Assembly (NCBI RefSeq): GCF_947568225.1
Contig: NZ_CANOOQ010000001.1
Location: 2,728,001-2,792,000, forward strand
Direction: 5' to 3'
DNA: 64,000 bases
Source: Faecalispora anaeroviscerum
GTDB taxonomy: Bacteria; Bacillota; Clostridia; Oscillospirales; Acutalibacteraceae
The notes under the pieces: model-generated
The model's database searches: none
What the model was told of the DNA's origin: nothing
What the model saw: the letters and a program-made list of their open reading frames with translations, nothing else
Translations under genes and position numbers: made by a program
Shown: positions 25,863 through 34,532 of the stretch, piece by piece
Layout of the letters: every line of letters begins with the position of its first letter
Position numbering within the stretch: position 1 is the first letter of the stretch

Positions 25863-27248
25863 ATGCTTTTGAAAAAGAATGAGATAGTTGAAATGAAAAT
25901 CACCGGAATGACCGCAGAGGGCAGCGGCGTGGGCCGGGCGGAAGGAATTGCCGTATTTGTTCCCGGCGCGGCGGCCGGTGACCGCTTGAGGGTTCGCATT
26001 TTAAAAACGGCCAAAACGTATGCCTTCGGAAAAATTGAAGAAATACTCGAGCCGTCTTCCGAACGGATTCCCCCGGACTGTCCCAGCTTTTTGCAGTGCG
26101 GCGGCTGCGCGTTCCGCCATATTACCTACGCCGAGGAACTGCGGGCAAAGGAAAGCCGGGTGCGCGACGCCATGGAGCGGATTGGCGGGCTGCAGAATCC
26201 GGATATCCAACCGATTGTTGGGGCGGAGTATACCGACGGCTACCGCAATAAAGCGCAAATTCCGATTGGGCAGGACAAGCAGGGAAATTTGATAGCAGGC
26301 TTTTATGCTAACCACAGCCACCGCATTGTGGGGTGCGACTGCTGTGCCCTGCAGCCAAAGCCGTTTGGGCAGGCGCTGGACGCGTTTCTGGAATGGGCGC
26401 GACAAAGCGAAGAGAGCGTCTATGACGAAACCACGCATCATGGCAAGCTGCGTCACTTGTACCTGCGCATGGCACAGGGTACCGGCGAGGTGATGGTCTG
26501 TATCGTGGTCAATGGGAACGGCCTGAAGGGGGAGGATTCGCTTGCAGAATTGCTTCGCCAAAGGGTGGATGGCCTGAAAAGCGTACTGATTAACAATAAC
26601 AGAGAGGATACCAACGTTGTGCTGGGCAGGCGCTTTCGAACGGTCTGGGGGCAGGATTTTTTGACTGACGAGATGTGCGGGCTGCGATTCCGGATTTCTC
26701 CGATTTCCTTCTATCAGGTGAATCACGCCCAGGCTGAGCGGTTGTATGCGCTGGCAGGCGAATATGCCGGCCTCACCGGGAAAGAAACCGTGCTGGATCT
26801 GTACTGCGGTACCGGTACGATCGGACTTTCGATGGCAAGCCGCGCCGGCCGCGTCATTGGTGTTGAGTCGGTGGAGCAGGCGGTAGCAAATGCCCGCGAA
26901 AATGCGCAACTGAACGGCATTGAAAACGCGGAATTCCTCTGTGGGGATGCCGTAGAAGCTGCGCAGCTTCTGGTGCAGCGAGGAGAGCGCCCCGATGTTG
27001 TGGTTCTCGATCCTCCCAGAAAGGGCTGCTCGCCAGAACTGGTCCGTACCGTGGCCGATATGACTCCGTCGCGTATCGTTTATGTTTCCTGCGATCCTGC
27101 CACCCTTGCGCGCGATCTGAAACTCTTCCATGAGCTCGGCTACGCCGCCGGTCCGGCTACCCCCGTGGACATGTTCCCAAGGACGAAGCACGTAGAAGCG
27201 ATAATTCTGATGACGTATTGTGTTGACAAGACAAAAAACGAGGGTTAA
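25863..27248 (+). CDS. rlmD: 23S rRNA (uracil-5-)-methyltransferase RlmD/TrmA family
   Basis: 461 residues; ATG 25863 follows GGAGAG. N-terminal TRAM domain (EIVEMKITGMTAEGSGVGR), 4Fe-4S ligands in CPSFLQCGGC plus CDCC, SAM-binding LDLYCGTGTIGLS (about residues 310-322), the DPPRKGCSPELV motif and catalytic YVSCDPATLARDL. It methylates a uridine in 23S rRNA. The last residues (MTYCVDKTKNEG) extend past the conserved VEAIILM and are probably shaped by ICE insertion at the gene's 3' end, a known hotspot (rumA/rlmD) for ICEs in other Firmicutes. Confidence 0.92.
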   Translation: MLLKKNEIVEMKITGMTAEGSGVGRAEGIAVFVPGAAAGDRLRVRILKTAKTYAFGKIEEILEPSSERIPPDCPSFLQCGGCAFRHITYAEELRAKESRVRDAMERIGGLQNPDIQPIVGAEYTDGYRNKAQIPIGQDKQGNLIAGFYANHSHRIVGCDCCALQPKPFGQALDAFLEWARQSEESVYDETTHHGKLRHLYLRMAQGTGEVMVCIVVNGNGLKGEDSLAELLRQRVDGLKSVLINNNREDTNVVLGRRFRTVWGQDFLTDEMCGLRFRISPISFYQVNHAQAERLYALAGEYAGLTGKETVLDLYCGTGTIGLSMASRAGRVIGVESVEQAVANARENAQLNGIENAEFLCGDAVEAAQLLVQRGERPDVVVLDPPRKGCSPELVRTVADMTPSRIVYVSCDPATLARDLKLFHELGYAAGPATPVDMFPRTKHVEAIILMTYCVDKTKNEG

Positions 27249-27330
27249 ACCACAACATGTAGTGGTTTTCGGGTGGTTTTGGGGCTAAAAAACAGGCTAA
27301 AAAGTGCCGTTTTTGACCTCTAAAAAACAG
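27248..27330. repeat. ICE left-end repeats next to the rlmD stop
   Basis: A near-perfect 20-base palindrome (AACCAC...GTGGTT, 27248-27267) begins at the rlmD stop codon, followed by two copies of GTGGTTTT (27262-27269 and 27273-27280) and two 11-base direct repeats CTAAAAAACAG (27285-27295 and 27320-27330). Short direct repeats near an element end are typical integrase arm-binding sites. The exact att core needs the other end. Confidence 0.45.
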
Positions 27331-27394
27331 CGAAAATATAGATGACATAGGGTATTTCATAAGATGTACCGATAAAATTGAATAGTACGCACGC

Positions 27395-27436
27395 AAATAG
27401 GCAGTGGATAATTATAAAATCCACTGCCTATTTTTT
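27395..27436 (+). terminator. Rho-independent terminator at the ICE edge
   Basis: AAATAGGCAGTGGAT (27395-27409) pairs exactly with 27419-27433 and is followed by more T. It could end rlmD transcription or insulate the first ICE gene, whose ribosome site starts 20 bases later. Confidence 0.85.
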
Positions 27437-27469
27437 ATGCCATAAATTTTGAAGAAAGGAGTTTTTCAA

Positions 27470-28063
27470 ATGTCAAGATATTTTTTATACGGCACAAGAT
27501 TTTCTGAATTTGAACAGATGATGATGCTTGTGCCAAATTTCACCCCAAGAAAGAGAGGACTGATTATTATGGAAAATTTAACGGCTGAGAGCAGCCAAAG
27601 TAATGCAACCTATAAAAGATTGGTAAAAAATTGTTTTGGAACCTTTCGTCATCGCTACTTGAACAAGCGATTGCAAAAACTCATTCAGAGCTTTAATGGT
27701 GGGTGGTTTTTAACACCTGCCCACGAGCAAAGATTTATGACCATCTGCAAACCCCATACCTCTAAGAAGGTTTGTGCGATAATCTATCTGATTTCTGCCG
27801 ATGAGGATTTATGGAATCGTGCCTTGGGGAATATCCATTCCGACGAGGTAAGTTTAATGGATATTCCCCTGCGAGGGATCAGTACGGATGGCTATGCGTT
27901 GTATCAGACAGCGAGAACAATTGCTACAGGAAAAGAATATATCCATATAAATGAAATTGCCGATGAACAGCTCATCGGCAATTTTGCATTTCGGGCAATT
28001 ATTCATGGTGTCTTAATTGCAAAGAATGGGAGCCACATAGCACAAAATAATATTGGACTTTAG
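27470..28063 (+). CDS. Uncharacterised ICE protein, possibly DUF6075-like
   Basis: 197 residues from ATG 27470 (AAAGGAG upstream). The first 30 residues (MSRYFLYGTRFSEFEQMMM...) precede a second good start-like MENLTAESSQSN. From about residue 75 on, LTPAHEQRFMTICKP, KVCAIIYLISADEDLWNRAL and DIPLRGISTDGYALYQTAR resemble the DUF6075 pattern (F-x-x-x-H...; a/lYiis-x-x-x-dlw), a guess from memory. No export or membrane signal. First gene of the element on this side, with its own terminator upstream. Confidence 0.5.
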   Translation: MSRYFLYGTRFSEFEQMMMLVPNFTPRKRGLIIMENLTAESSQSNATYKRLVKNCFGTFRHRYLNKRLQKLIQSFNGGWFLTPAHEQRFMTICKPHTSKKVCAIIYLISADEDLWNRALGNIHSDEVSLMDIPLRGISTDGYALYQTARTIATGKEYIHINEIADEQLIGNFAFRAIIHGVLIAKNGSHIAQNNIGL

Positions 28064-28069
28064 TAGTCC

Positions 28070-28312
28070 CTATTTTTCATAGCTCATTAAATCAGTAATA
28101 CTGCAATCCAAAACATAGCAGATACGAGTGAGTACATCAATATCCATTCGCTCGATATTACCATTGTACCATTTATCAGCTACTTCAAACCGAACATTGG
28201 CAAGCTTAGACAGCTTACTCCGTGTCATATTTTTTGCATCCATGATTTCTTTTACATGGAAGTTAATTTTGCCATAATCTTTCATTTCAAAAATCGAGTT
28301 AGTATTATCCAT
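28070..28312 (-). CDS. Xre/Cro-type helix-turn-helix regulator
   Basis: 80 residues; ATG 28312 after GAGAGGTG. The central NMTRSKLSKLANVRFEVADKW (about residues 31-51) and IDVLTRICYVLDCSITDLM are a typical HTH_XRE domain. It is divergent from the SLOG gene and two palindromes lie in the shared promoter region, so it probably represses both directions. Confidence 0.85.
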   Translation of the reverse strand: MDNTNSIFEMKDYGKINFHVKEIMDAKNMTRSKLSKLANVRFEVADKWYNGNIERMDIDVLTRICYVLDCSITDLMSYEK

Positions 28313-28327
28313 ATTATTCACCTCTCT

Positions 28328-28395
28328 ACATATAGTCTATATGTAAGATTACATCTTGACTATTTACATTTATATAGATACTATGTATATAGTAT
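28328..28395. promoter_or_regulatory. Divergent promoter region with two operator palindromes
   Basis: Palindrome 1: ACATATAG-T-CTATATGT (28328-28344). Palindrome 2: ATACTAT-GTAT-ATAGTAT (28378-28395). Between them, TTGACT (28356-28361) and TACTAT (28379-28384) spaced by 17 bases form a rightward promoter whose -10 lies inside palindrome 2. The arrangement suits control by the adjacent Xre protein. Confidence 0.65.
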
Positions 28396-28415
28396 TATGC
28401 GAAAGGAGAGATATT

Positions 28416-28922
28416 ATGCAGTTAAAAGAACATTCCCTATGCTTCACAGGACATAGGAGCGAAAAACTACCGAAAACGGCAGAACAACTGGAAACATTGA
28501 AATTAGGACTATGGGAGAAAATCGACAGGGCAATTGAAAACGGCATCGACACCTTCTACTTCGGTGCTTGCTATGGCTTCGATTTGATGTGTGCAGATAT
28601 TGTGGCAAAGCGAAAACGAGTGATCAAAATGAGTGACCCCAAAAACATTAAGCTAATTGCAGTAGTTCCATTTGAGGAACAGGCTGCACGCTGGAAAGAA
28701 TCAGACAGAGAAATCTATTATGACACCCTTCCCCAGTGTGATGAGGTCATAACATTAAATACCCACTACAAGCAAGGCTGCTACCATGAGCGTAATCGCT
28801 ACATGGTGAATCATAGCAGCAGACTGATTTGCTACTATGATGGAAGCGGTGGAGGGACTGCTTACACCGTAAAGTATGCAGAGCATAAACAATTGCAAAT
28901 TATAAATCTATATGAAGCTTAA
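28416..28922 (+). CDS. SLOG-fold protein (DUF1273/YpsA-like)
   Basis: 168 residues; ATG 28416 after AAAGGAGAG. LCFTGHRSEKLP (about residues 8-19), FYFGACYGFDLMCADIVAKRK (about 47-67) and DEVITLNTHYKQGCYHERNRYMVNHSS match the DUF1273/SLOG family, Rossmann-like proteins thought to bind nucleotides or derivatives; related SLOG proteins sense small molecules in defence systems. The function here is unknown. A terminator follows. Confidence 0.8.
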   Translation: MQLKEHSLCFTGHRSEKLPKTAEQLETLKLGLWEKIDRAIENGIDTFYFGACYGFDLMCADIVAKRKRVIKMSDPKNIKLIAVVPFEEQAARWKESDREIYYDTLPQCDEVITLNTHYKQGCYHERNRYMVNHSSRLICYYDGSGGGTAYTVKYAEHKQLQIINLYEA

Positions 28923-28926
28923 ATAG

Positions 28927-28962
28927 ATGAGTCACTTCACCAAAAGGAGTGGCTCATTTTTT
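28927..28962 (+). terminator. Terminator after the SLOG gene
   Basis: ATGAGTCACT pairs with AGTGGCTCAT (one mismatch/G:T) and runs into TTTTTT. Confidence 0.75.
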
Positions 28963-28993
28963 ACGCCCTAAATCAGAAATGGAGGAACAATAA

Positions 28994-30646
28994 TTGAATA
29001 TTAGAATTAAAACCGAACATGGTCTGACAGGTCTTGAATTACCTTGCAGAGAGGAAAAAATTGCAGAGTTTTGCAAGGGCCTTGACACCACAAACAATTC
29101 CAAAACAGAGATCACAGTAGACTATGTTTATCTGAATGACCGTGCCAATGCACTTCTCTCGGGAAAAACCTATAACCTTGATAAGTTAAACTATCTTGCA
29201 AAAAGGTTGGACAGCTTCGACAAAAATGAATTAACTACTTTTTATGCCGTAGCCTACAGCGAAAAGAACAATGACATCGACAGGCTCATCAACCACACTT
29301 TTAATACCCACTGTTACAGCGTTGTGAGGGATTTTAGCGACCTTGATTCCATAGGTAAGGATATGTACCTCACCCAGCAAGGTGGAGTAACTATGGAGGA
29401 ATTAAACCGACTGGATGGCGAAGGCTATTTCAAAAAGGTGCTTGCCGATAACCCCAATCCCATAGTTACCCCATATGGCATTCTCTATAGAAACAAAAAT
29501 CAGTATGAGCAAGTGTATGACGGCAGCCACTTCCCCGACTATTTATGGGACGATAATATGGGAACCGTCACAATCAGCAAAGACAGCGTCAAGGAATATC
29601 TCTATCTGCCCTTTGCTGAAAGCGAACTGAATAAAGCAATGGAACGGCTTGGAGCTGTCTCTACATCCGAATGTGATGTAGAGCTTGATAGTGAATTTTT
29701 AACCGACCAAATTCTCGCATCTATTACAGAGGGAGAGCCGATTGAAAATAAGTTGATGCAGCTATCCTATTTCAGCGAAAAGTATGCAGAGCTTGGGACA
29801 AGGGAAAAGCCATATCTTGATGCCCTTGTAGAATGCCTTGAGCCTCGCACAGTAAAAGATGTAAATACCATTATGAACAGCCTTCATGAGTTTGAAATCT
29901 TCCACGGCATCCATACCGCAAAGGACTATGGCAGATATATGATCATAGACAGCGGTCACTTTGAGTATGATGAAAACCTTGAAGAATACATCGACTTTGA
30001 GAAATATGGAAGTCACAGGCTGAAATGGGAAAACGGAGTTTTCACTGATCAAGGATACATTCTCTACCACGGCTACAATATGGAGCTTACCAATATGCTT
30101 TCGGAAATCGGCATAGAGGTTGAACCGCAGGAAACCCAAACGCTTAAGCTGTATATGCCCCTTAGAGCCACCACCTACTATGATGAAAATGATTATGGTG
30201 ATCTGTATCAAGTGGATTTTGAAATAGAAGTATATCCCGAAGAACTTGCTGAATATGAAGAAGAAATTTTAGAAGCCATTGAACATAACAGTCTGCCGGA
30301 AGAAAAAGAGCGTGGGCTGATGAAGTATTATGGTGAAAATGATTCGGTTAATGCCAAGGTAAAACGCTATGATTTCTCTGTTGAAAATGTTCGTGGCAAG
30401 CTTATGGGTATAGCCACCTTAGTGTTAAATGCTCCTCTTGAGGATAAGGAAATGGAGAAAATAAAAGAAGAAATTTCCGGGCAAGCCAGTGATGGCTGGT
30501 GTGAGGGTTTTGAGCAAAGAGAAATCAAATGTAACGGAAAAGAGATTTATGTGAGCTTCTGGCAAAGCAAAAATTGGAGCTTGCAAACTGCCGAAGAACT
30601 TGGTATCAGTGAGCCAAAACAAGAACTGACTATGGGAGGGATGTAA
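28994..30646 (+). CDS. ArdA-like antirestriction protein (long form)
   Basis: 550 residues from TTG 28994, preceded by GGAGGAA. Acidic protein with ArdA-type modules: EFCKGLDTTNNSKTEITVDYV, LNKAMERLGAVSTSECDVEL and LNYLAKRLDSFDKNEL, the last repeated in variant form in the neighbouring gene. ArdA proteins mimic B-form DNA and block type I restriction enzymes, which helps incoming ICE DNA survive. The C-terminal ~170 residues contain an additional unassigned region. The end, ELTMGGM, belongs to the shared Met-rich tails; here it also encodes the GGGAGGG ribosome site for the next gene. Confidence 0.75.
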   Translation: MNIRIKTEHGLTGLELPCREEKIAEFCKGLDTTNNSKTEITVDYVYLNDRANALLSGKTYNLDKLNYLAKRLDSFDKNELTTFYAVAYSEKNNDIDRLINHTFNTHCYSVVRDFSDLDSIGKDMYLTQQGGVTMEELNRLDGEGYFKKVLADNPNPIVTPYGILYRNKNQYEQVYDGSHFPDYLWDDNMGTVTISKDSVKEYLYLPFAESELNKAMERLGAVSTSECDVELDSEFLTDQILASITEGEPIENKLMQLSYFSEKYAELGTREKPYLDALVECLEPRTVKDVNTIMNSLHEFEIFHGIHTAKDYGRYMIIDSGHFEYDENLEEYIDFEKYGSHRLKWENGVFTDQGYILYHGYNMELTNMLSEIGIEVEPQETQTLKLYMPLRATTYYDENDYGDLYQVDFEIEVYPEELAEYEEEILEAIEHNSLPEEKERGLMKYYGENDSVNAKVKRYDFSVENVRGKLMGIATLVLNAPLEDKEMEKIKEEISGQASDGWCEGFEQREIKCNGKEIYVSFWQSKNWSLQTAEELGISEPKQELTMGGM

Positions 30647-30647
30647 A

Positions 30648-30935
30648 ATGCGTGGATTTCCCACACAAGAACAGGTAAATAAAATCAAGGAGCAGTACCC
30701 CATTGGTACGGTCATTGAACTGACAGCAGATATGGATGACTCCTACCACCCCATCAAGCAAGGTATGCGTGGTGAAGTAATTGGAACTGACGATATTGGC
30801 ACCTTGCATATGAAATGGCAAAATGGGAGTGGTCTTGGAGTGATGGTTGGTGAGGACAGCTTCAAGGTTATCTCAAAACCCGAAGAACAGGAAATGGAAA
30901 CCTCTAAAATGGAGATGGGAGGTATGAGCCTATGA
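30648..30935 (+). CDS. DUF4314 domain-containing protein
   Basis: 95 residues, ATG two bases after the ArdA stop. An SH3-like small domain: IGTVIELTADMDDSYHPIKQGMRGEVIGTDDIGTL split over residues 19-53, then HMKWQNGSGLGVMVGEDSFKV, matching DUF4314 (G-x-x-G-x-V...W-x-x-G). Common in Tn1549-type elements, function unknown. A Glu/Met-rich tail, EMETSKMEMGGMSL, follows the domain and includes the ribosome site of the next gene, whose ATG overlaps the stop. Confidence 0.85.
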   Translation: MRGFPTQEQVNKIKEQYPIGTVIELTADMDDSYHPIKQGMRGEVIGTDDIGTLHMKWQNGSGLGVMVGEDSFKVISKPEEQEMETSKMEMGGMSL

Positions 30936-32131
30936 GAGTCTTAAAAGCACAAGTCTACAACCCCGAAAACGAAGCCTTTGCAGATATTGAGCTTCCTGCA
31001 AGCTATGAGGAATTAGCGGATTGCTTGCAGATGATAAACGGCACCAACGAGAGCTGTGCTGTTAATGTTAAATACTTCCTTGGAGATGTGGATCTTCTTC
31101 AAGGAAGGGAAATACAATCCTGCAGCCTTTATGAGATGAACTATTTTTCCACCTTGATAGATAAAATGCAGGAGCATGAACAGCTGCAATTTGCAGGTCT
31201 TGTGGAATGCTATAACCCTGAATATCCTCAAATGAAAGAGATCACCAACCTTGCCCTTAATGCTCCCACTCTCGACTGTCATCATGCTCCTGCCACTACC
31301 GATAAGGAAATCGGTGAATTCTACATCGACAATGAACTGCTTCCACAGCTTGCCGACTTGGAGAGCCTTTCCGATGAGCAGTATGACTGGGTATGTGACC
31401 ACTTGGATAAAGAAAAAATCGGTAAAGAAATGCGTGAACAAGAGCATGGAGTGTTCACCTATGTAGGGTATTTCGTAAAAAACGAGGAAATCAAGCAGTT
31501 CTACAATGGAGAACCTGTTGTGCCAAAGCCCTGTGATTACATCTTCCGATTGGAGATTGCCATTGTGCCCCAAGGTGATGAACCAAACGATCAAAATACC
31601 ATCAGCCTAAAGCTACCCGCAGCCCAAGCGGATATTCTAAGAACCTTGGAGGAAATAGGTGCAAAAAGTATGGATGACTGTTGCTTCTACGGATATGAAA
31701 GCCTTATCGTCCAACAGCTTGCTGATTGCTATGGCGACAATGAAGATTTTAATGCACTAAATCACCTTGCTGAAAGAATCAATCGGTTTGACAATGACAA
31801 CCTTGTAAAATTCAAGGCAATGCTTGAAACTGTGGAGTGCAAGGATATTGAAACAGCAATTGTGGTTTATGAGCATATGGATGAATTTACCCTTGACCGT
31901 AGCTGTACCACAGCCACCGATTATGTGGATAAGGTATTGGAAAACCTTGACCTACCCATGAAAGAGAAAATCAGCAACTACCTATCTACAGATGGGTATG
32001 GTAAAGCCTTGATGAAGCACAACGGCATCGACAAAACTTCATATGGAATGTTAATTCCCAATGACGGAATCAAGCTGTCTGAGCAAATTCAAAAGCAAAA
32101 TGATTGTGTGGAAATGACTATGTCTATGTAA
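30932..32131 (+). CDS. Second ArdA-like antirestriction protein
   Basis: 399 residues, starting in an ATGA overlap with DUF4314. It shares modules with the upstream ArdA: a start AQVYNPENEAFADIELPASYEELADCL, ILRTLEEIGAKSMDDC and LNHLAERINRFDNDNLVKFKAML. Highly acidic, as expected for a DNA mimic. Whether it inhibits restriction or another DNA-binding enzyme is not shown by sequence. It ends CVEMTMSM, one of the clearest Met tails, with no gene immediately downstream that would need a ribosome site there. Confidence 0.7.
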   Translation: MRVLKAQVYNPENEAFADIELPASYEELADCLQMINGTNESCAVNVKYFLGDVDLLQGREIQSCSLYEMNYFSTLIDKMQEHEQLQFAGLVECYNPEYPQMKEITNLALNAPTLDCHHAPATTDKEIGEFYIDNELLPQLADLESLSDEQYDWVCDHLDKEKIGKEMREQEHGVFTYVGYFVKNEEIKQFYNGEPVVPKPCDYIFRLEIAIVPQGDEPNDQNTISLKLPAAQADILRTLEEIGAKSMDDCCFYGYESLIVQQLADCYGDNEDFNALNHLAERINRFDNDNLVKFKAMLETVECKDIETAIVVYEHMDEFTLDRSCTTATDYVDKVLENLDLPMKEKISNYLSTDGYGKALMKHNGIDKTSYGMLIPNDGIKLSEQIQKQNDCVEMTMSM

Positions 32132-32158
32132 GACAAGAAAACTGAATCCCAAAATATT

Positions 32159-32202
32159 GGCCGTCCTATTGGTGCAGATGCACTGATGGGGCGGCCTTTT
32201 TT
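32159..32202 (+). terminator. Terminator after the second ArdA gene
   Basis: GGCCGTCC pairs with GGGGCGGCC (allowing G:T) and is followed by TTTTTTG. Confidence 0.7.
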
Positions 32203-32226
32203 GTTTTCACGGAAAGGAAGATAGAA

Positions 32227-32973
32227 ATGCATGAAATAAAGATTTTTGAAAACGAGGAATTTGGGCAGGTACGAACCCTGCTTATTGACGGCGAGCCTTG
32301 GTTTGTGGGTAGGGATATAGCTGAGATTTTGAAGTATAGCAATACAAGAAAAGCAATTGCTGATCATGTGGACGATGATGATAAAACCGATGGGGTAACG
32401 ATTCGTGACTCCATCGGCAGAAGTCAGAAACCAATTATTATCAATGAAAGCGGTCTATACTCGCTCATTCTGTCCAGCAAGCTGCCTGCTGCTAAAAAGT
32501 TCAAGCGTTGGGTAACCGGCGAGGTTCTGCCCTCCATCCGAAAGCATGGCGCATACATCACCATGCCAAAGCTTGAAGAAATTATGGCTAACCCCGACAG
32601 CTTGGAGCTTCTGCTCAAGCAGCTTCTTGCAGAAACACAGAAAAACAAGGAATTAGAGCAGCAACTCACAGTCCTTATACCCAAGGGTGAATATTATGAC
32701 AGGCTGATTGAAACTGAAATGCTCACCAATCTTCGTATTACCGCACATGAGCTTGGTATCAAGCCTATGGCATTCACGCAATTTCTTTTGGACAACAAAT
32801 ATGTCTATCGGGATACACACCAAAAAGTGCTTCCCTATCAGCCCTATGTCCATGATGGCGTGTTTGTAATTAAAGATTTTCGCAAGAACGGCTTTCACGG
32901 TAAACAAACGCTGATTACCGTATATGGCAAGCTCTATTTGCTGACAGAACTGAAAAAAGAAAACCGCATTTAA
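32227..32973 (+). CDS. Phage-type antirepressor (BRO-N + KilA-C domains)
   Basis: 248 residues. N-terminal BRO domain (VRTLLIDGEPWFVGRDIAEIL, then NESGLYSLILSSKLPAAKKF, WVTGEVLPSIRKHGAY) and C-terminal KilAC DNA-binding domain (LRITAHELGIKPMAFTQFLL through YGKLYLLTEL). In phages such proteins relieve repression by binding the CI-type repressor; in this ICE it may act on the Xre regulator (inference). Confidence 0.92.
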   Translation: MHEIKIFENEEFGQVRTLLIDGEPWFVGRDIAEILKYSNTRKAIADHVDDDDKTDGVTIRDSIGRSQKPIIINESGLYSLILSSKLPAAKKFKRWVTGEVLPSIRKHGAYITMPKLEEIMANPDSLELLLKQLLAETQKNKELEQQLTVLIPKGEYYDRLIETEMLTNLRITAHELGIKPMAFTQFLLDNKYVYRDTHQKVLPYQPYVHDGVFVIKDFRKNGFHGKQTLITVYGKLYLLTELKKENRI

Positions 32974-33019
32974 GGCCGATTGTTCCGCTGTTTTTACAGC
33001 AGAGCAGTCGGCCTTTTTT
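32972..33019 (+). terminator. Terminator after the antirepressor
   Basis: AAGGCCGA pairs with TCGGCCTT around an inner CGCTG...CAGC element, then TTTTTTT. Confidence 0.8.
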
Positions 33020-33052
33020 TGTGCCGTTTTTCATCTGAGGGGGTGATAAAAA

Positions 33053-34027
33053 TTGATGAAAAGCATTATCAGCTGGGTGGGCGGCAAAGGCAAGCTCATG
33101 TGGCTGATTAACCTACTTGCTCCGCCCAGGTATGAACGGAGCATTGATGTGTTTGGTGGCAGCGGAACAGTGACATTAAACCTCGACTGTCCCCCAAGTA
33201 CCCTAAAGGTATATAACGATTTCAATGCCAATCTTGTGAATCTCATGCGGTGTGCCAGAGATAAGCCGCTTGCACTCATTCGTGAGATTGGTTTTTTAAC
33301 CCTTAATGCCCGTGATGACTTTGAGGTGTTTAAGCGTTTCATTGCAAAAGAAGAATTTACCGAGGAAGATTTAAAGCAGGAGTTAAAGCTCACGGAAATT
33401 ATGCTCTCGCCGCCAAGTGTAGCAGAAGCCAAGGAACTGCTCCTTGCCAATGCAGAGGAAAAGGATATCAAGAGAGCCGCCATTTATTACAAACTGCTTC
33501 GTTATAGCTTTAATGCCAATGGCGATACCTACGGTGGCAAACGATGTGATGTCCGCAGGTTCTTTGTGGATATTTGGCGGTTTAACCGTGCCTTTTCGGA
33601 GGTCACCATTGAAAATAAGGACTTTGAAGCCCTTATCAAGCAGTACGATAGACCGAATGCCTTTATCTATTGCGATCCCCCGTACTATGATGCCGAGGGA
33701 TTTTATGCCGTGGCATTCCCAAAAGCCGACCATATCAGGCTTAGAGATGCACTTAAGAAAGCACAGGGATATGTCATGGTCAGCTACAACAATTCAGCAG
33801 AAATTATAGAGCTTTACCAAGACTTCTATATTTTCCATACTACAAGACCAAACAGTATGTCCCACAAGGAAGGAGATGTTTATGAAGAACTGATTATCAC
33901 CAACTATGACCCAAGACCATATCTCCAAATGAAAAATCACCAATTAAACTTGTTTTCTTTTATCAATCTTTTGAATGAAGGAGAATACAAACTCATCCAC
34001 GAGCCTTCATCACCTTTGAAGGCTTAA
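33053..34027 (+). CDS. DNA adenine methylase (Dam/D12 class N6-MTase)
   Basis: 324 residues; TTG 33053 or ATG 33056 after GAGGGGGTG. N-terminal SIISWVGGKGKLMWLI and DVFGGSGTVTLNLD (SAM-binding motif I, about residues 37-50), catalytic motif IV DPPYYD (about 208-213) and VMVSYNNS. This is the D12 class, targets such as GATC being typical. No restriction partner lies beside it, so it is probably an orphan modifier that protects or marks the ICE. Confidence 0.92.
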   Translation: MMKSIISWVGGKGKLMWLINLLAPPRYERSIDVFGGSGTVTLNLDCPPSTLKVYNDFNANLVNLMRCARDKPLALIREIGFLTLNARDDFEVFKRFIAKEEFTEEDLKQELKLTEIMLSPPSVAEAKELLLANAEEKDIKRAAIYYKLLRYSFNANGDTYGGKRCDVRRFFVDIWRFNRAFSEVTIENKDFEALIKQYDRPNAFIYCDPPYYDAEGFYAVAFPKADHIRLRDALKKAQGYVMVSYNNSAEIIELYQDFYIFHTTRPNSMSHKEGDVYEELIITNYDPRPYLQMKNHQLNLFSFINLLNEGEYKLIHEPSSPLKA

Positions 34028-34055
34028 TTTTATTTTATAGAAAGAAGGAATTTCA

Positions 34056-34532
34056 ATGAAAAACAATCAAAACAAGGGCTTAACCGTAAGCAATGAAGCA
34101 ATTACAAAAGCAGGCTTGGGAGATGAAATTGCAGTCATCCACACAAAGGGCGCCATCGTCATCGCCAATGCCAAAATGACAGCAATGGAGCTGATTAAGA
34201 CCATTGACTCCCTTGCGGAAATCACACAGGGGTATCTCTCCATCTTGGCAAAAAACTGTGGTGAGTGCGATGACTGCGGTCACTGTGAGGATTTGGACTT
34301 TGAGGGTATCCACTTGCCCGATGCGGTTTTGGAGATTGCCGGAATCCCCGAAGGAACAAAGCTGAATGCCTTTGTGGAGGAAGATGCCGGTATCATTCAC
34401 ATTGAGCCTGCCGAGTACGACCATGACATCTCCGATGTGCCGCCTCACTTGCTTGAGCTTTTCTCCAATTATGGTATCTGCCTCGGAGAACTTGATGCAC
34501 TTTTGGTAAAGGGGGAGCTTCTGCATGGATAA
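34056..34532 (+). CDS. AbrB/MazE/SpoVT-like ICE protein
   Basis: 158 residues. The N-terminal LTVSNEAITKAGLGDEIAVIHTKGAIVIAN has the swapped-hairpin AbrB-like pattern and the same hairpin-like pattern recurs near residue 90 (LPDAVLEIAGIPEGTKLNAFVEEDAGIIHIEP). In between, CGECDDCGHCED is a cysteine cluster that could bind metal. Small, acidic, cytosolic. It overlaps the DUF3849 gene by 8 bases, so the two are translationally coupled. Confidence 0.6.
   Translation: MKNNQNKGLTVSNEAITKAGLGDEIAVIHTKGAIVIANAKMTAMELIKTIDSLAEITQGYLSILAKNCGECDDCGHCEDLDFEGIHLPDAVLEIAGIPEGTKLNAFVEEDAGIIHIEPAEYDHDISDVPPHLLELFSNYGICLGELDALLVKGELLHG

Noticed and set aside
26001..27191. 396-codon open frame on the minus strand across rlmD
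   Set aside because: Fully antisense to rlmD, which has all family motifs; no ribosome site or recognisable domain. High-GC shadow.
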